This document shows positions 1-6,870 of a stretch of DNA of 11,049 nucleotides, piece by piece (position 1 is the stretch's first letter; every line of letters begins with the position of its first letter). Source of the stretch: Rhodospirillales bacterium (GTDB lineage: Bacteria; Pseudomonadota; Alphaproteobacteria; UBA9219); NCBI GenBank assembly GCA_015654915.1, contig JAATFY010000107.1, positions 1 through 11,049 of the forward strand, given 5' to 3'. The notes under the pieces were generated by a model. It had not been told where the DNA came from and did not search any database. It saw only the letters and a list, made by a program, of their open reading frames with translations. The position numbers were made by a program, and so were the translations under genes.

Positions 1-1041
<1,041 letters not shown>

Positions 1042-1079
1042 CGATGGATAGTTTACCAAAAACGCATTTTCATTTCTTC

Positions 1080-1109
1080 GTCATGCCCGCGAAAGCGGGC
1101 ATCCCGTTT
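1080..1109 (+). repeat. Left arm of the nuclease-bearing palindrome
   Basis: This 30-nt arm is an exact reverse complement of 1430-1459. It splits into GTC (1080-1082), a perfect 8-bp hairpin ATGCCCGC-GAAA-GCGGGCAT (1083-1102, a GNRA-type tetraloop in RNA) and CCCGTTT (1103-1109), which pairs with AAACGGG at 1430-1436. Confidence 0.92.
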
Positions 1110-1120
1110 GGTTTTGTTTG

Positions 1121-1125
1121 GGAGG
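1121..1125 (+). promoter_or_regulatory. Shine-Dalgarno sequence of the GIY-YIG gene
   Basis: GGAGG lies 7 nt before ATG 1133. It decides this start over an in-frame TTG at 1118, which has no upstream ribosome binding site and would place this sequence inside the coding region. The site lies inside the repeat element, so the nuclease has its own translation signal while probably being transcribed with nuo. Confidence 0.75.
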
Positions 1126-1132
1126 AAGGGCG

Positions 1133-1423
1133 ATGCCAAAACGCTTCTGGGTTTATATCGTCACGGACAGGCCTTACGGAACGCTCTATACGGGTGTTAC
1201 GAGTGACATCGCAAGCCGCTCGTATCAGCATCGGGAAAGCGTGGTTAAGGGTGTTACAAAAAAATACGGCCTTAAAATGCTGGTTTATTATGAGGAACAT
1301 ACAACGGCATTGGGCGCCATTACGCGCGAGAAACAAATCAAAAAATGGAACCGGGACTGGAAGAAACAGCTTATTGAAAAGCTTAATCCGACATGGCGCG
1401 ATCTGTATGATGGGTTGCAATAA
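1133..1423 (+). CDS. Small single-domain GIY-YIG nuclease (COG2827/YhbQ-like)
   Basis: This 96-residue protein is one GIY-YIG nuclease domain with no added DNA-binding domain. The GIY half-motif is VYIV (residues 7-10) and the YIG half-motif is LYTGVTSD (18-25). Expected active-site positions are Tyr8, Tyr19, Arg29 and His33 in the helix after the YIG strand, and the metal-binding Glu66 in REKQIKKW. The C-terminal NPTWRDLY block is typical of the small YhbQ/UPF0213-like group. All look intact. Members of this superfamily include structure-selective nucleases such as SLX1 and UvrC as well as homing endonucleases; the substrate here is unknown. The gene is the only one inside the perfect inverted repeat at 1080-1459, so action on branched DNA formed by those palindromes is a reasonable inference. 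It looks more AT-rich than the nuo genes, consistent with acquisition. Confidence 0.9.
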   Translation: MPKRFWVYIVTDRPYGTLYTGVTSDIASRSYQHRESVVKGVTKKYGLKMLVYYEEHTTALGAITREKQIKKWNRDWKKQLIEKLNPTWRDLYDGLQ

Positions 1424-1429
1424 AACAGG

Positions 1430-1459
1430 AAACGGGATGCCCGCTTTCGCGGGCATGAC
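1430..1459 (+). repeat. Right arm of the nuclease-bearing palindrome
   Basis: This arm is the exact reverse complement of 1080-1109. It splits into AAACGGG (1430-1436), a perfect 8-bp hairpin ATGCCCGC-TTTC-GCGGGCAT (1437-1456) and GAC (1457-1459). The same right arm, nearly unchanged, ends all the other copies. No T-run follows it, so it does not look like an intrinsic terminator. Confidence 0.92.
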
Positions 1460-1486
1460 AAAGTGTTTTATGAACGTGAGGGTGAC

Positions 1487-1876
1487 ATGATGATAAATAA
1501 TGAGAAAGCGGTTGTGCCGTTTAAAGTAGCACTATCGGTCTTATGGTCGATTGTGTGGAGATGGGTGCTGATTTGGGGCGCGATTGGAATAGTGCTTGGC
1601 GCTATATGGGTAGGTGCCGCGAGTGTTTATCACAATATGAAGCACAATGCGTCTGCCAACGTGACTGCCCAAACGGGCCCTAATGCAGGCAGCGCGGCGG
1701 CGTCTAATTCCGAAGCCGATCCTGCAATGATAGCGTTGATCTATTTGATCCTTATTCCAATCTATGTAGGAACGGCGGGTTATTTGACGAAAGTGGCCTT
1801 ATCTAAAACTCACTTTGGCTATACCTTCGTTCTTGTAAAAAAAGACGATAGTCTGAAAGGAATAGATAGTGCCTAA
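1487..1876 (+). CDS. Unknown two-helix membrane protein
   Basis: I do not recognise this 129-residue protein. A long hydrophobic, Trp-rich segment at about residues 13-46 and another at about 81-105 predict two membrane helices. A polar Ala/Asn/Ser/Thr-rich loop of about 35 residues joins them, and a short charged tail rich in Lys and Asp follows. I chose ATG 1487 because GAGG (1478-1481) lies just upstream; ATG 1490 is equally possible, and a GTG at 1463 lacks an obvious ribosome binding site. The stop (1874-1876) lies inside nuoG, giving an 8-nt overlap that suggests translational coupling. Base composition is visibly more AT-rich than the nuo genes. It is not a known complex I subunit; a role in the complex would be speculation. 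Confidence 0.7.
   Translation: MMINNEKAVVPFKVALSVLWSIVWRWVLIWGAIGIVLGAIWVGAASVYHNMKHNASANVTAQTGPNAGSAAASNSEADPAMIALIYLILIPIYVGTAGYLTKVALSKTHFGYTFVLVKKDDSLKGIDSA
1856..1861 (+). promoter_or_regulatory. Shine-Dalgarno sequence setting the GTG start of nuoG
   Basis: AAAGGA lies 7 nt before GTG 1869, inside the end of the upstream membrane-protein gene. No ATG is available near the conserved N-terminus of NuoG, so GTG is the start. Confidence 0.65.
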
Positions 1877-4145
1877 ACTCACCATCAACGGAGTGGAATT
1901 GGAAGTGGCGCCGGGTACCTCGGTGCTGCAGGCGTGCGAACAATTGGGCGTCGAAGTGCCGCGCTTCTGCTACCACGATAAATTAAGTGTGCCCGCGAAT
2001 TGTCGTATGTGCCTCGTCGAGGTCGAGAAGACGCCGAAGCCGGTGGCAAGCTGCGCCCTGCCGTGCGGCGACGGCATGATCGTCCATACCGATAGCCCGA
2101 TGGTGCACAAGGCGCGCAAGGGCGTGATGGAAATGCTGCTCATCAACCATCCGCTTGATTGCCCGATCTGCGATCAGGGCGGCGAATGCGATCTGCAGGA
2201 TCAGGCAATGGGCTACGGCTTCGACCGCAGCCGCTACGCCGAAATGAAACGCGCGGTGAAGGACAAGGAGCTGGGGCCCCTCGTCAAAACCGTGATGACG
2301 CGCTGCATCCATTGCACGCGCTGCGTCCGCTTCGCCGACGAAATCGGCGGCACGCCGGAGCTGGGCGGCGTTTTCCGCGGCGAGCATATGGAAATCGGCA
2401 CCTATATAACCAAGGCGCTGACATCGGAGCTTTCCGGCAACCTGATCGATATCTGCCCTGTCGGCGCTTTGACCAACAAGCCGCTGGCGTTCGAGGTGCG
2501 GTCGTGGGAATTGCAGAAAACCGAAACCATCGACGTGATGGATGCCATCGGCTGTAATATCCGCGTCGATGCGCGCGGCGGCGAGGTGATGCGCGTGTTG
2601 CCGCGCCTCAATGAAGACATTAACGAAGAATGGATCAACGACAAAACACGCTTTGCCTGCGACGGGTTGAAGCGCCAACGCCTCGACCAGCCTTATGTGC
2701 GCCGCGACGGCAAGCTGCGTCCGGCGTCGTGGGTCGAGGCATTCACGATGATCGCGACGAAGTTGCGCGAGACATCGCCAGGCCGTGTCGCCGCGATTGC
2801 CGGAGATCTGGCCGATTGCGAGAGCATGTTTGCGCTGAAGACGCTGATGCAAAGCATCGGTTCGCCCAATATGGATTGTCGTCAGGATGGCGCCGAGTAC
2901 GATGTCACGACGCGCGCCGCCTATATAATGAATTCCGGCATCGCAGGCATCGAGCAGGCCGACGCCGTGCTGCTCATCGGCACCGACCCGCGCCATGAGG
3001 GGACGATGGTTAATGCGCGTATCCGCAAACGCTGGCTGCGCGGCGGCATGCGGGTCGGCATGATCGGCGCTGCTGTCGATCTCGGATATCCCTATCGTCA
3101 CATTGGCAATACGCCGCAGGCGATTATAAATTTACTTTCCGCTGTCATTCCGGGTCGCGAACCCGCGCCGAGCGGGGGCGCGAACCCGGAATCCCGTTTG
3201 GTTTCTTGCAGCAAGGAACCAAATGGGATGCCCGCCTGCGCGGGCATGACGAAAGAGTTAAACGATTTTGCGCAAATCCTCCAGAACGCCAAAAAGCCGA
3301 TGGTGATTGTAGGTGCTGGAGCACTGGCACGACCGGATGGCGCGGCGTTACAGGCCGCCGTGTTTGAGTTGGCCGAGAAATTCAATATGATCCAGCCGGA
3401 CTGGGGTGTCACGTCGCCTATGTCTGGGGGAACTAAATCGGCCACTACATCCAGCGAGGTGACACCCTGGAACGGTTTTAACGTCCTGCAATTGGCAGCG
3501 TCACGCGTCGGCGGGATTGATCTCGGCTTCCTGCCGCAGGCAAACGGTTTTGGCCTTAAGGGCATTTTGGATGCCGCCGAGAACGGCAAGATGGATCTGG
3601 TCTGGCTGCTTGGCGCCGATGAAATCGATACCCAGAAACTGAACAAGAGTTTTGTTATTTATCAGGGCCATCATGGTGACAAGGGCGCGCATATCGCCGA
3701 TGTCGTTTTGCCCGGCTCGGCCTATACCGAAAAATCAGCGATTTACGTCAATACCGAGGGCCGCCCGCAAATGGCGTTGCAGGCCGTGTTTCCCCCCGGG
3801 CAGGCGCGCGAGGACTGGGCGATTATCCGCGCGTTCTCGGAAGTCATCGGCAAACCGCTGCTGTTCGACACGCTAACGCAATTGCGCACGAAGATGATCG
3901 AGGCTGCGCCGGTGCTCGAAAACATAGGCAAAATCAGCGTCACTCCCGCGCAAGCGGGAGTCCCGTTTGGTTCCTTGAAGAAAAAAGAAAACGGGATGCC
4001 CGCCTTCGCGGGCATGACAAATGAACCGTTCATGCCGGTGATCGGGAATTTCTATATGACTGACCCCATCAGCCGCGCCTCCGTCACCATGGCAAAATGC
4101 ACGGCTGAAATCCTGCCTCTCACAATGCCGGAGGCCGCGGAATGA
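1869..4145 (+). CDS. nuoG: NADH-quinone oxidoreductase subunit G with three in-frame repeat insertions
   Basis: This is the large iron-sulfur subunit of the complex I peripheral arm, relaying electrons from NuoE/F towards NuoI. The N-terminal half is complete. The N1b [2Fe-2S] ligands are Cys34, 45, 48 and 62. The N5 [4Fe-4S] ligands are His94, Cys98, 101 and 107. The N6a (N4-type) ligands are Cys146, 149, 152 and 196. A molybdopterin-oxidoreductase-like domain follows from about residue 220. The protein has 758 residues where alphaproteobacterial NuoG usually has about 670-690. The excess is three insertions: about 36 codons at residues 426-461, 22 at 513-534 and 27 at 691-717, each encoded by a palindromic repeat. 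They interrupt recognisable family sequence, for example DW|NGFNVL at residues 512/535. The frame is kept throughout, so the gene is probably functional. Translation starts at GTG; the stop overlaps the nuoH start (ATGA). Confidence 0.97.
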   Translation: MPKLTINGVELEVAPGTSVLQACEQLGVEVPRFCYHDKLSVPANCRMCLVEVEKTPKPVASCALPCGDGMIVHTDSPMVHKARKGVMEMLLINHPLDCPICDQGGECDLQDQAMGYGFDRSRYAEMKRAVKDKELGPLVKTVMTRCIHCTRCVRFADEIGGTPELGGVFRGEHMEIGTYITKALTSELSGNLIDICPVGALTNKPLAFEVRSWELQKTETIDVMDAIGCNIRVDARGGEVMRVLPRLNEDINEEWINDKTRFACDGLKRQRLDQPYVRRDGKLRPASWVEAFTMIATKLRETSPGRVAAIAGDLADCESMFALKTLMQSIGSPNMDCRQDGAEYDVTTRAAYIMNSGIAGIEQADAVLLIGTDPRHEGTMVNARIRKRWLRGGMRVGMIGAAVDLGYPYRHIGNTPQAIINLLSAVIPGREPAPSGGANPESRLVSCSKEPNGMPACAGMTKELNDFAQILQNAKKPMVIVGAGALARPDGAALQAAVFELAEKFNMIQPDWGVTSPMSGGTKSATTSSEVTPWNGFNVLQLAASRVGGIDLGFLPQANGFGLKGILDAAENGKMDLVWLLGADEIDTQKLNKSFVIYQGHHGDKGAHIADVVLPGSAYTEKSAIYVNTEGRPQMALQAVFPPGQAREDWAIIRAFSEVIGKPLLFDTLTQLRTKMIEAAPVLENIGKISVTPAQAGVPFGSLKKKENGMPAFAGMTNEPFMPVIGNFYMTDPISRASVTMAKCTAEILPLTMPEAAE
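3144..3250 (+). repeat. Palindromic repeat (GTC...GAC family) inserted in nuoG, copy 2
   Basis: This 107-bp copy has GTC/GAC ends. The left arm is a long hairpin with a 9-bp outer stem (ATTCCGGGT at 3147-3155, ACCCGGAAT at 3184-3192) and an imperfect GC-rich inner stem. The central stem is CCCGTTT (3193-3199) with AAATGGG (3221-3227, one G-T pair). The right hairpin is at 3228-3247 (ATGCCCGC-CTGC-GCGGGCAT). The 21-nt linker is itself partly self-complementary (CTTGCAGCAAG). With one extra base it encodes 36 residues of NuoG from Val426, including GMPACAGMT. It falls between LLSA and KELNDFAQIL in the molybdopterin-like domain. Confidence 0.88.
3405..3466 (+). repeat. Second-family palindromic insertion in nuoG, flanked by CTGG
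   Basis: This 62-bp palindrome has 13-nt terminal inverted repeats matching at 12 of 13 positions (3405-3417 and 3454-3466; ends GGTGTCAC and GTGACACC). An inner ATGT/ACAT pair is at 3420-3423 and 3447-3450. It shares no sequence with the GTC...GAC family. CTGG occurs directly on both sides (3401-3404 and 3467-3470). Sixty-two bases plus one 4-base duplicate is 66, exactly 22 codons, and removing them restores the expected NuoG reading DW-NGFNVL. The encoded insert contains MSGGTKSATTSS, which has no place in the family. Only one copy lies in this window. Confidence 0.75.
3939..4018 (+). repeat. Palindromic repeat (GTC...GAC family) inserted in nuoG, copy 3
   Basis: This 80-bp copy is the most compact. 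It consists of GTC (3939-3941), a left hairpin ACTCCCGC-GCAA-GCGGGAGT (3942-3961, GNRA-type loop), CCCGTTT (3962-3968), a 20-nt linker, AAACGGG (3989-3995), a right hairpin ATGCCCGC-CTTC-GCGGGCAT (3996-4015) and GAC (4016-4018). The left stem differs from the usual ATGCCCGC by two changes, each matched on the other strand of the stem. With one extra base it encodes 27 NuoG residues from Val691, including GMPAFAGMT, just before the conserved C-terminal segment containing NFYMTDPISRAS. Confidence 0.92.
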
Positions 4146-5161
4146 GCGTTTTCTGGCACGACTATGGCTGGCCATTTGTTTTGATCATCCTCAAGATCGT
4201 GGCGATCATTGCGCCGCTGCTGGCCGCCGTCGCTTACCTGACCTACGCCGAACGCAAGGTGATGGCGGCGATGCAGATGCGGCGCGGGCCTAATGTCGTG
4301 GGTCCCTTGGGCCTGCTGCAGCCTGTCGCCGACGGCATCAAGCTGATCGGCAAGGAAACCATTATCCCGACTGGTGCCAATGTCGCGCTGTTCCTCGGCG
4401 CGCCGATGTTCACCTTCTTTCTGGCGCTGTCGGCGTGGGCGGTCATTCCGTTTCAGGCGGGCGTGGTGCTGGCCGATATCAATGTCGGCATATTGAACCT
4501 GTTCGCGATTTCGTCGCTCGGTGTTTACGGCATCATCATCGCCGGTTGGGCGTCAAATTCAAAATATTCCTTCCTCGGCGGGTTGCGCTCGGCGGCGCAG
4601 ATGGTGTCGTACGAAGTTTCCATCGGCCTTGTCATTATCACGGTTCTGTTGTGTGTCGGTTCGCTCAATCTCAGCAAGATCGTCGAGGCGCAGAAGGACG
4701 GCTGGTTCGTCTTCTCCATCCTGTTCCCGATGTTCATCGTATTTTTTATCTCGGCCCTCGCCGAAACCAACCGCCATCCGTTCGATTTGCCGGAAGGCGA
4801 GTCCGAGCTGGTCGGCGGGTTCAACACCGAATACTCCTCGATGAGCTTTGCGCTGTTCTTCCTCGGCGAATACGCCAACATGATTTTGCTGAGTGCGACC
4901 ACGACAATTCTATTTCTGGGTGGCTGGCTGCCGCCTTTCGCATTCCTTGCCTTCATCCCCGGCTTCATCTGGTTCGCGCTGAAAATATGCTTCTGCCTGT
5001 TCATCTACCTGTGGGCGCGCGCGACCTTGCCGCGTTACCGCTATGACCAATTGATGCGGATCGGCTGGAAATGGTTTCTGCCGTTTTCGCTGGCGTGGGT
5101 CGTCCTGACGGCGGGCTATCTGACCGCCTTTGATAAATTACCGCACGCGGTGGGGTTATGA
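4142..5161 (+). CDS. nuoH: NADH-quinone oxidoreductase subunit H
   Basis: NuoH is the membrane subunit at the junction of the two arms of complex I. It forms much of the quinone chamber and the first part of the proton path. The 339-residue length is typical. It is a polytopic protein with about eight hydrophobic segments. Diagnostic motifs are AERKVMAAMQMRRGPNVVGP near residues 36-55 and ETNRHPFDLPEGESELVGG, followed by FNTEYSS, the acidic loop near the quinone site. The start ATG overlaps the nuoG stop (ATGA), and its own stop overlaps the nuoI start in the same way, indicating coupled translation. No repeat or frameshift is present, in contrast to nuoG. Confidence 0.98.
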   Translation: MSVFWHDYGWPFVLIILKIVAIIAPLLAAVAYLTYAERKVMAAMQMRRGPNVVGPLGLLQPVADGIKLIGKETIIPTGANVALFLGAPMFTFFLALSAWAVIPFQAGVVLADINVGILNLFAISSLGVYGIIIAGWASNSKYSFLGGLRSAAQMVSYEVSIGLVIITVLLCVGSLNLSKIVEAQKDGWFVFSILFPMFIVFFISALAETNRHPFDLPEGESELVGGFNTEYSSMSFALFFLGEYANMILLSATTTILFLGGWLPPFAFLAFIPGFIWFALKICFCLFIYLWARATLPRYRYDQLMRIGWKWFLPFSLAWVVLTAGYLTAFDKLPHAVGL

Positions 5162-5643
5162 AAATTTTCAAACGCATCAAGCATCTGTTTCTATACGAAA
5201 TCGTCTGCGGCTTCGCGCTGACATTCTATTACATGTTCAAGCGCAAGGTGACGCTGAACTATCCATACGAGAAAGGGCCATTGAGCCCCCGTTTCCGTGG
5301 TGAACACGCCCTGCGCCGCTATCCGAACGGCGAGGAACGCTGCATCGCCTGCAAACTGTGCGAGGCGATCTGCCCCGCGCAGGCCATCACCATCGAAGCC
5401 GAGCCGCGCGAAGACGGCAGCCGCCGCACCACGCGCTACGATATCGACATGACGAAGTGCATCTATTGCGGGTTATGTGAAGAAGCTTGTCCTGTCGATG
5501 CCATCGTCGAAGGGCCGAATTTCGAATACGCTACCGAAACGCATGAAGAGCTTCTTTATAATAAAGAACGTTTGCTGGCGAACGGCGACCGTTGGGAAGC
5601 GGAAATTGCCGCCAACCTCGCGGCTGATGCGCGGTACAGGTAA
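5158..5643 (+). CDS. nuoI: NADH-quinone oxidoreductase subunit I
   Basis: NuoI is the ferredoxin-like subunit that carries clusters N6a and N6b and hands electrons to N2 in NuoB near the quinone site. The 161-residue length matches alphaproteobacterial members. Two complete [4Fe-4S] motifs are visible: Cys62, 65, 68, 72 (CIACKLCEAICP) and Cys101, 104, 107, 111 (CIYCGLCEEACP). An N-terminal amphipathic or membrane-associated segment (about residues 9-27) is as expected. The C-terminal ELLYNKERLLANGD stretch is typical of the family. The start overlaps the nuoH stop by ATGA, and nuoJ follows after 3 nt. Confidence 0.98.
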   Translation: MKIFKRIKHLFLYEIVCGFALTFYYMFKRKVTLNYPYEKGPLSPRFRGEHALRRYPNGEERCIACKLCEAICPAQAITIEAEPREDGSRRTTRYDIDMTKCIYCGLCEEACPVDAIVEGPNFEYATETHEELLYNKERLLANGDRWEAEIAANLAADARYR

Positions 5644-5646
5644 CCC

Positions 5647-6258
5647 ATGCTGCAAACCATCGTCTTTTACCTGTTCTCCGCCGTTCTGCTGACCTCGGCG
5701 GTCATGGTCGTGGCGGCGCGCAATCCCGTGCATGCCGTTCTGTTCCTGATCCTGTGCTTCTTCAACGCGGCGGGGCTGTTCGTGCTGCTGGGCGCCGAGT
5801 TCATCGCCTTTATCCTTGTCATCGTTTATGTGGGCGCGGTTGCCGTGCTGTTCCTGTTCGTCGTTATTATGCTCGATATCAATTTCCGCGAGATGCGGCA
5901 GGGCTTCCGGCGTTATCTGCCGATAGGCGCGACGGTAGGGCTTATTCTGGCGGCGCAACTGGTGCTGGTGACCAGCGCATGGGTGTTCGATCCTGCAGGG
6001 CTGATCAATAATTCGACGACGGACGTTGCGAATGTCGAAAATACCCGCGCCATCGGGCGGCTGCTTTACACCGATTATTTCTTTCCGTTTCAGGTTTCGG
6101 GCCTGATCCTGCTGGTCGCCATGATCGGCGCGATTGTCCTGACGCTGCGCGACCGCAAGGATGCCCGCCGCCAGCGCGTATCGCACCAGATGGACCGGAA
6201 AATTGGCGATGTCATCGAAGTGAAGAAGGTTCAATCCAACCAGGGAGTCGAGATATGA
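5647..6258 (+). CDS. nuoJ: NADH-quinone oxidoreductase subunit J
   Basis: NuoJ is a small membrane subunit of the proton-translocating arm, packed between NuoH/A/K. At 203 residues it has the usual length. About five hydrophobic segments are visible. The strongly conserved third helix contains LVIVYVGAVAVLFLFVVIML, with the characteristic YVGA motif. The charged C-terminal tail (RQRVSHQMDRKIGDVIEVKK) resembles other alphaproteobacterial NuoJ proteins. Its stop TGA overlaps the start of the following secreted-protein gene (ATGA), so that inserted gene is coupled to nuoJ. Confidence 0.97.
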   Translation: MLQTIVFYLFSAVLLTSAVMVVAARNPVHAVLFLILCFFNAAGLFVLLGAEFIAFILVIVYVGAVAVLFLFVVIMLDINFREMRQGFRRYLPIGATVGLILAAQLVLVTSAWVFDPAGLINNSTTDVANVENTRAIGRLLYTDYFFPFQVSGLILLVAMIGAIVLTLRDRKDARRQRVSHQMDRKIGDVIEVKKVQSNQGVEI

Positions 6259-6860
6259 AATCTTATCATTGGCTTGCAGTCGCTGCGCTTTTTCTGATGG
6301 TTATGAGCGGCTCCGTGGATGCCCAACAGGCGGCTCCCGGTTCTGCCGCCCCTGCGGCCCCTGTTTCGCCGCAAGCAGTGCCGCAAGCGGCTCCTCCCGC
6401 CGCCGACCCGCAATTTACGGCGAATGCGCAGACATTCGCCGCGGCGAAAGAGCTGGTGGGCATGCTGGATATGGGAAAGCAGTTCAAGGCTGTTTTCGAC
6501 ATCATAGGAAAGAACATGCAGTCCATCATCATGCGCGACAATCCGAACCGCAATGCGCAGGTCAACCAGTTGATCCACGACACCATCAGCAAGGTTTTCA
6601 TGTCGCACATGGACGAATTCACCAGCAATGCAGCCCTGGTTTACGCCAATACGTACACTTACGACGAACTGGAACAGATCATCGCCTTCTATAAAACGCC
6701 GGTCGGGCAGAAAATGCTCCAGTCGCTTCCGCAGACCATGGAAAAATCCATGGCTTTGAACAGAAGCATCATAACCATGGCGGTGAAGGAAAGCATGCAG
6801 CAGCTGGGACAACAGCTCCGGCAAAACGGCATGAAAGTTCCCAAGGAGATGGGGATATGA
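6255..6860 (+). CDS. Secreted DUF2059-type protein inside the nuo operon
   Basis: This 201-residue protein has a signal peptide (hydrophobic core about residues 6-18, likely cleavage after Val-Asp-Ala at 23). An Ala/Pro-rich low-complexity linker follows at about 24-51, then a helical domain. The sequence YTYDELEQIIAFYKTPVGQK (134-153) is the hallmark of the DUF2059 family, whose function is not established. It would act in the periplasm. The start ATG overlaps the nuoJ stop and is preceded by GGGAG (6243-6247), so it is translated as part of the operon; nuoK follows after 10 nt. DUF2059 is not a complex I subunit, and a role in assembly or the envelope would be a guess. The family assignment rests on motif recognition only. 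Confidence 0.85.
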   Translation: MKSYHWLAVAALFLMVMSGSVDAQQAAPGSAAPAAPVSPQAVPQAAPPAADPQFTANAQTFAAAKELVGMLDMGKQFKAVFDIIGKNMQSIIMRDNPNRNAQVNQLIHDTISKVFMSHMDEFTSNAALVYANTYTYDELEQIIAFYKTPVGQKMLQSLPQTMEKSMALNRSIITMAVKESMQQLGQQLRQNGMKVPKEMGI

Positions 6861-6870
6861 GGCGTATATC

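Larger units (their letters stand above)
1080..1459 (+). mobile_element. Palindromic element carrying a GIY-YIG nuclease gene
   Basis: This 380-bp unit is bounded by a perfect 30/30 inverted repeat (1080-1109 and 1430-1459). Each arm holds a smaller perfect hairpin. Between the arms lie only a ribosome binding site and one complete nuclease gene, which ends 6 nt before the right arm. The arms are the same sequence that forms the ends of the short repeats at 3144-3250, 3939-4018 and 7211-7312. The short copies have a 20-24 nt linker where this one has 320 nt. The element sits 38 nt after the nuoF stop; those 38 nt (1042-1079) show nothing recognisable. No clear target-site duplication is visible. 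That it is a mobile unit, and that the nuclease acts on the arms, is inference. Confidence 0.7.

Noticed and set aside
1133..1423. Homing endonuclease within a group I intron or intein
   Set aside because: The nuclease is a stand-alone single domain between genes, there is no split host gene around it, and it lacks the extra DNA-binding domain usual in GIY-YIG homing enzymes.
1430..1459. Intrinsic terminator after the nuclease gene
   Set aside because: The hairpin is strong but is followed by GACAAAG rather than a T-run, and the operon continues. The hairpins at 7211-7312 also lack a directly adjacent T-run.
1044..1486. An older reading frame starting at ATG 1044 that would join the membrane protein gene if 1080-1459 were removed
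   Set aside because: Removing exactly 380 bases joins the frames, but the nuoG copies imply one extra base per insertion, which would break the join. A one-in-three coincidence explains it.
1983..3101. 372-residue open frame on the minus strand
   Set aside because: It is a His/Arg/Ala-rich mirror of nuoG, whose codons and family motifs are unambiguous. Similar minus-strand frames over nuoI-nuoJ (5473-6234) and nuoL (7520-8413) were rejected for the same reason.
3144..4018. nuoG as a pseudogene broken by repeats
   Set aside because: All three insertions keep the frame, all cluster ligands remain and the C-terminus is normal, so the gene appears translatable.
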